A DNA stretch of 8,404 nt, from the NCBI GenBank assembly GCA_035714005.1, contig DASTMQ010000259.1:1-8404 (forward strand), read 5' to 3'. A program made the translations under genes and the position numbers. Below the pieces are notes generated by a model. The model saw only the letters and a list, made by a program, of their open reading frames with translations. It was not told the origin of the DNA and ran no database searches. Source of the DNA: AWTP1-13 sp035714005. GTDB taxonomy: Bacteria; Pseudomonadota; Alphaproteobacteria; Rhizobiales; Hyphomicrobiaceae. Of this stretch, positions 8,058 through 8,404 are shown piece by piece. Position 1 is the stretch's first letter; every line of letters starts with the position of its first letter.

Positions 8058-8404
8058 TCACAACCGGTCCGTCGGCCGCCGGTCGGGGGCACTGAGCTGG
8101 GCTTGGCTGGCGCGGGGTGGCTCACGTACGATCGCCCGGCCCGCCGCGCGCACGTCGATTTCGCCCCGACCGAGGCCAGCCGCCAGCAAGCCGGCGGCCT
8201 GGGTCAGCGCCTGCGCCTCGCCCTCGCCGGGCAGCTGAATGGCGCCGCCGCCGGCGAGCCGCAAGGTCCAGCGCCTGCCGCCGACGCGTTCGGCGTTGGC
8301 GATGCGGGCCTTGAGATCGGGGAAGGCGGCCAGCACGGCGAACAGCCCTGCGGCCGCGCTATCGGCCCCCTCGCCGCTGACGCGCGGCAGCTCCGGCATC
8401 ACGT
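8058..8404 (-). CDS. ftsQ: Cell division protein FtsQ, C-terminal part (N-terminus outside the window)
   Basis: FtsQ is a bitopic inner-membrane protein with periplasmic POTRA and beta domains; it links the early divisome to FtsL and FtsB. About 115 C-terminal residues are visible and the frame is open to the right edge, so the transmembrane helix and POTRA domain lie outside. The visible part opens with PELPRVSGEGA, the conserved stretch that leads into the last beta-domain segment. AAFPDLKARI and VGGRRWTLRL follow, then a strand with the pattern GGGAIQLP, and finally GEIDVRAAGRAIVRE. This fits alphaproteobacterial FtsQ, where a highly similar pattern ends in IDVRLPDR. The polar tail of about 20 residues (PPRASQAQLSAPDRRPTDRL) is poorly conserved. 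The position directly upstream of ftsA supports the call. The stop at 8060-8058 overlaps a possible ftsA GTG start by 4 nt. Confidence 0.88.
   Translation of the reverse strand, partial: VMPELPRVSGEGADSAAAGLFAVLAAFPDLKARIANAERVGGRRWTLRLAGGGAIQLPGEGEAQALTQAAGLLAAGLGRGEIDVRAAGRAIVREPPRASQAQLSAPDRRPTDRL

Overview
The window is the distal part of a division and cell wall (dcw) gene cluster from a GC-rich Gram-negative bacterium, most likely an alphaproteobacterium. The grounds are the order ftsQ-ftsA-ftsZ-lpxC-bamD-ligA, the protein types (FtsZ with the long alphaproteobacterial linker elements, a LigA of the alphaproteobacterial form), and the apparent scarcity of GANTC sites, which fits an organism with a CcrM-like methyltransferase. 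I cannot name the genus. No mobile elements, tRNA or rRNA genes, CRISPR arrays or phage genes are visible.

Layout on the minus strand, read from the right edge leftwards: the C-terminal part of ftsQ (runs off the right edge), ftsA, ftsZ, a 235-bp leader, lpxC, a 209-bp leader, bamD, a 63-bp gap, and ligA. From the left edge, a plus-strand gene for a small two-helix membrane protein of unknown function ends 37 bp from the end of ligA and converges on it. No gap exceeds 300 bp. The only sizeable non-coding stretches are the two leaders, 4986-5220 before lpxC and 3823-4031 before bamD.

The genes serve envelope growth and division. FtsQ, FtsA and FtsZ form the core of the divisome. LpxC commits precursor to lipid A. 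BamD belongs to the machine that inserts outer-membrane beta-barrels. LigA seals DNA nicks during replication and repair. In many Alphaproteobacteria recN lies between bamD and ligA; here it is absent from that position.

Nothing in the window looks like a new defence or mobile system. The points most worth a second look are the uncharacterised membrane protein at the left edge, an attenuator-like pair of competing hairpins ahead of lpxC, the missing recN, the scarcity of GANTC sites, and a 90-nt ftsA-ftsZ spacer in which one TAG is the only stop between the two reading frames.
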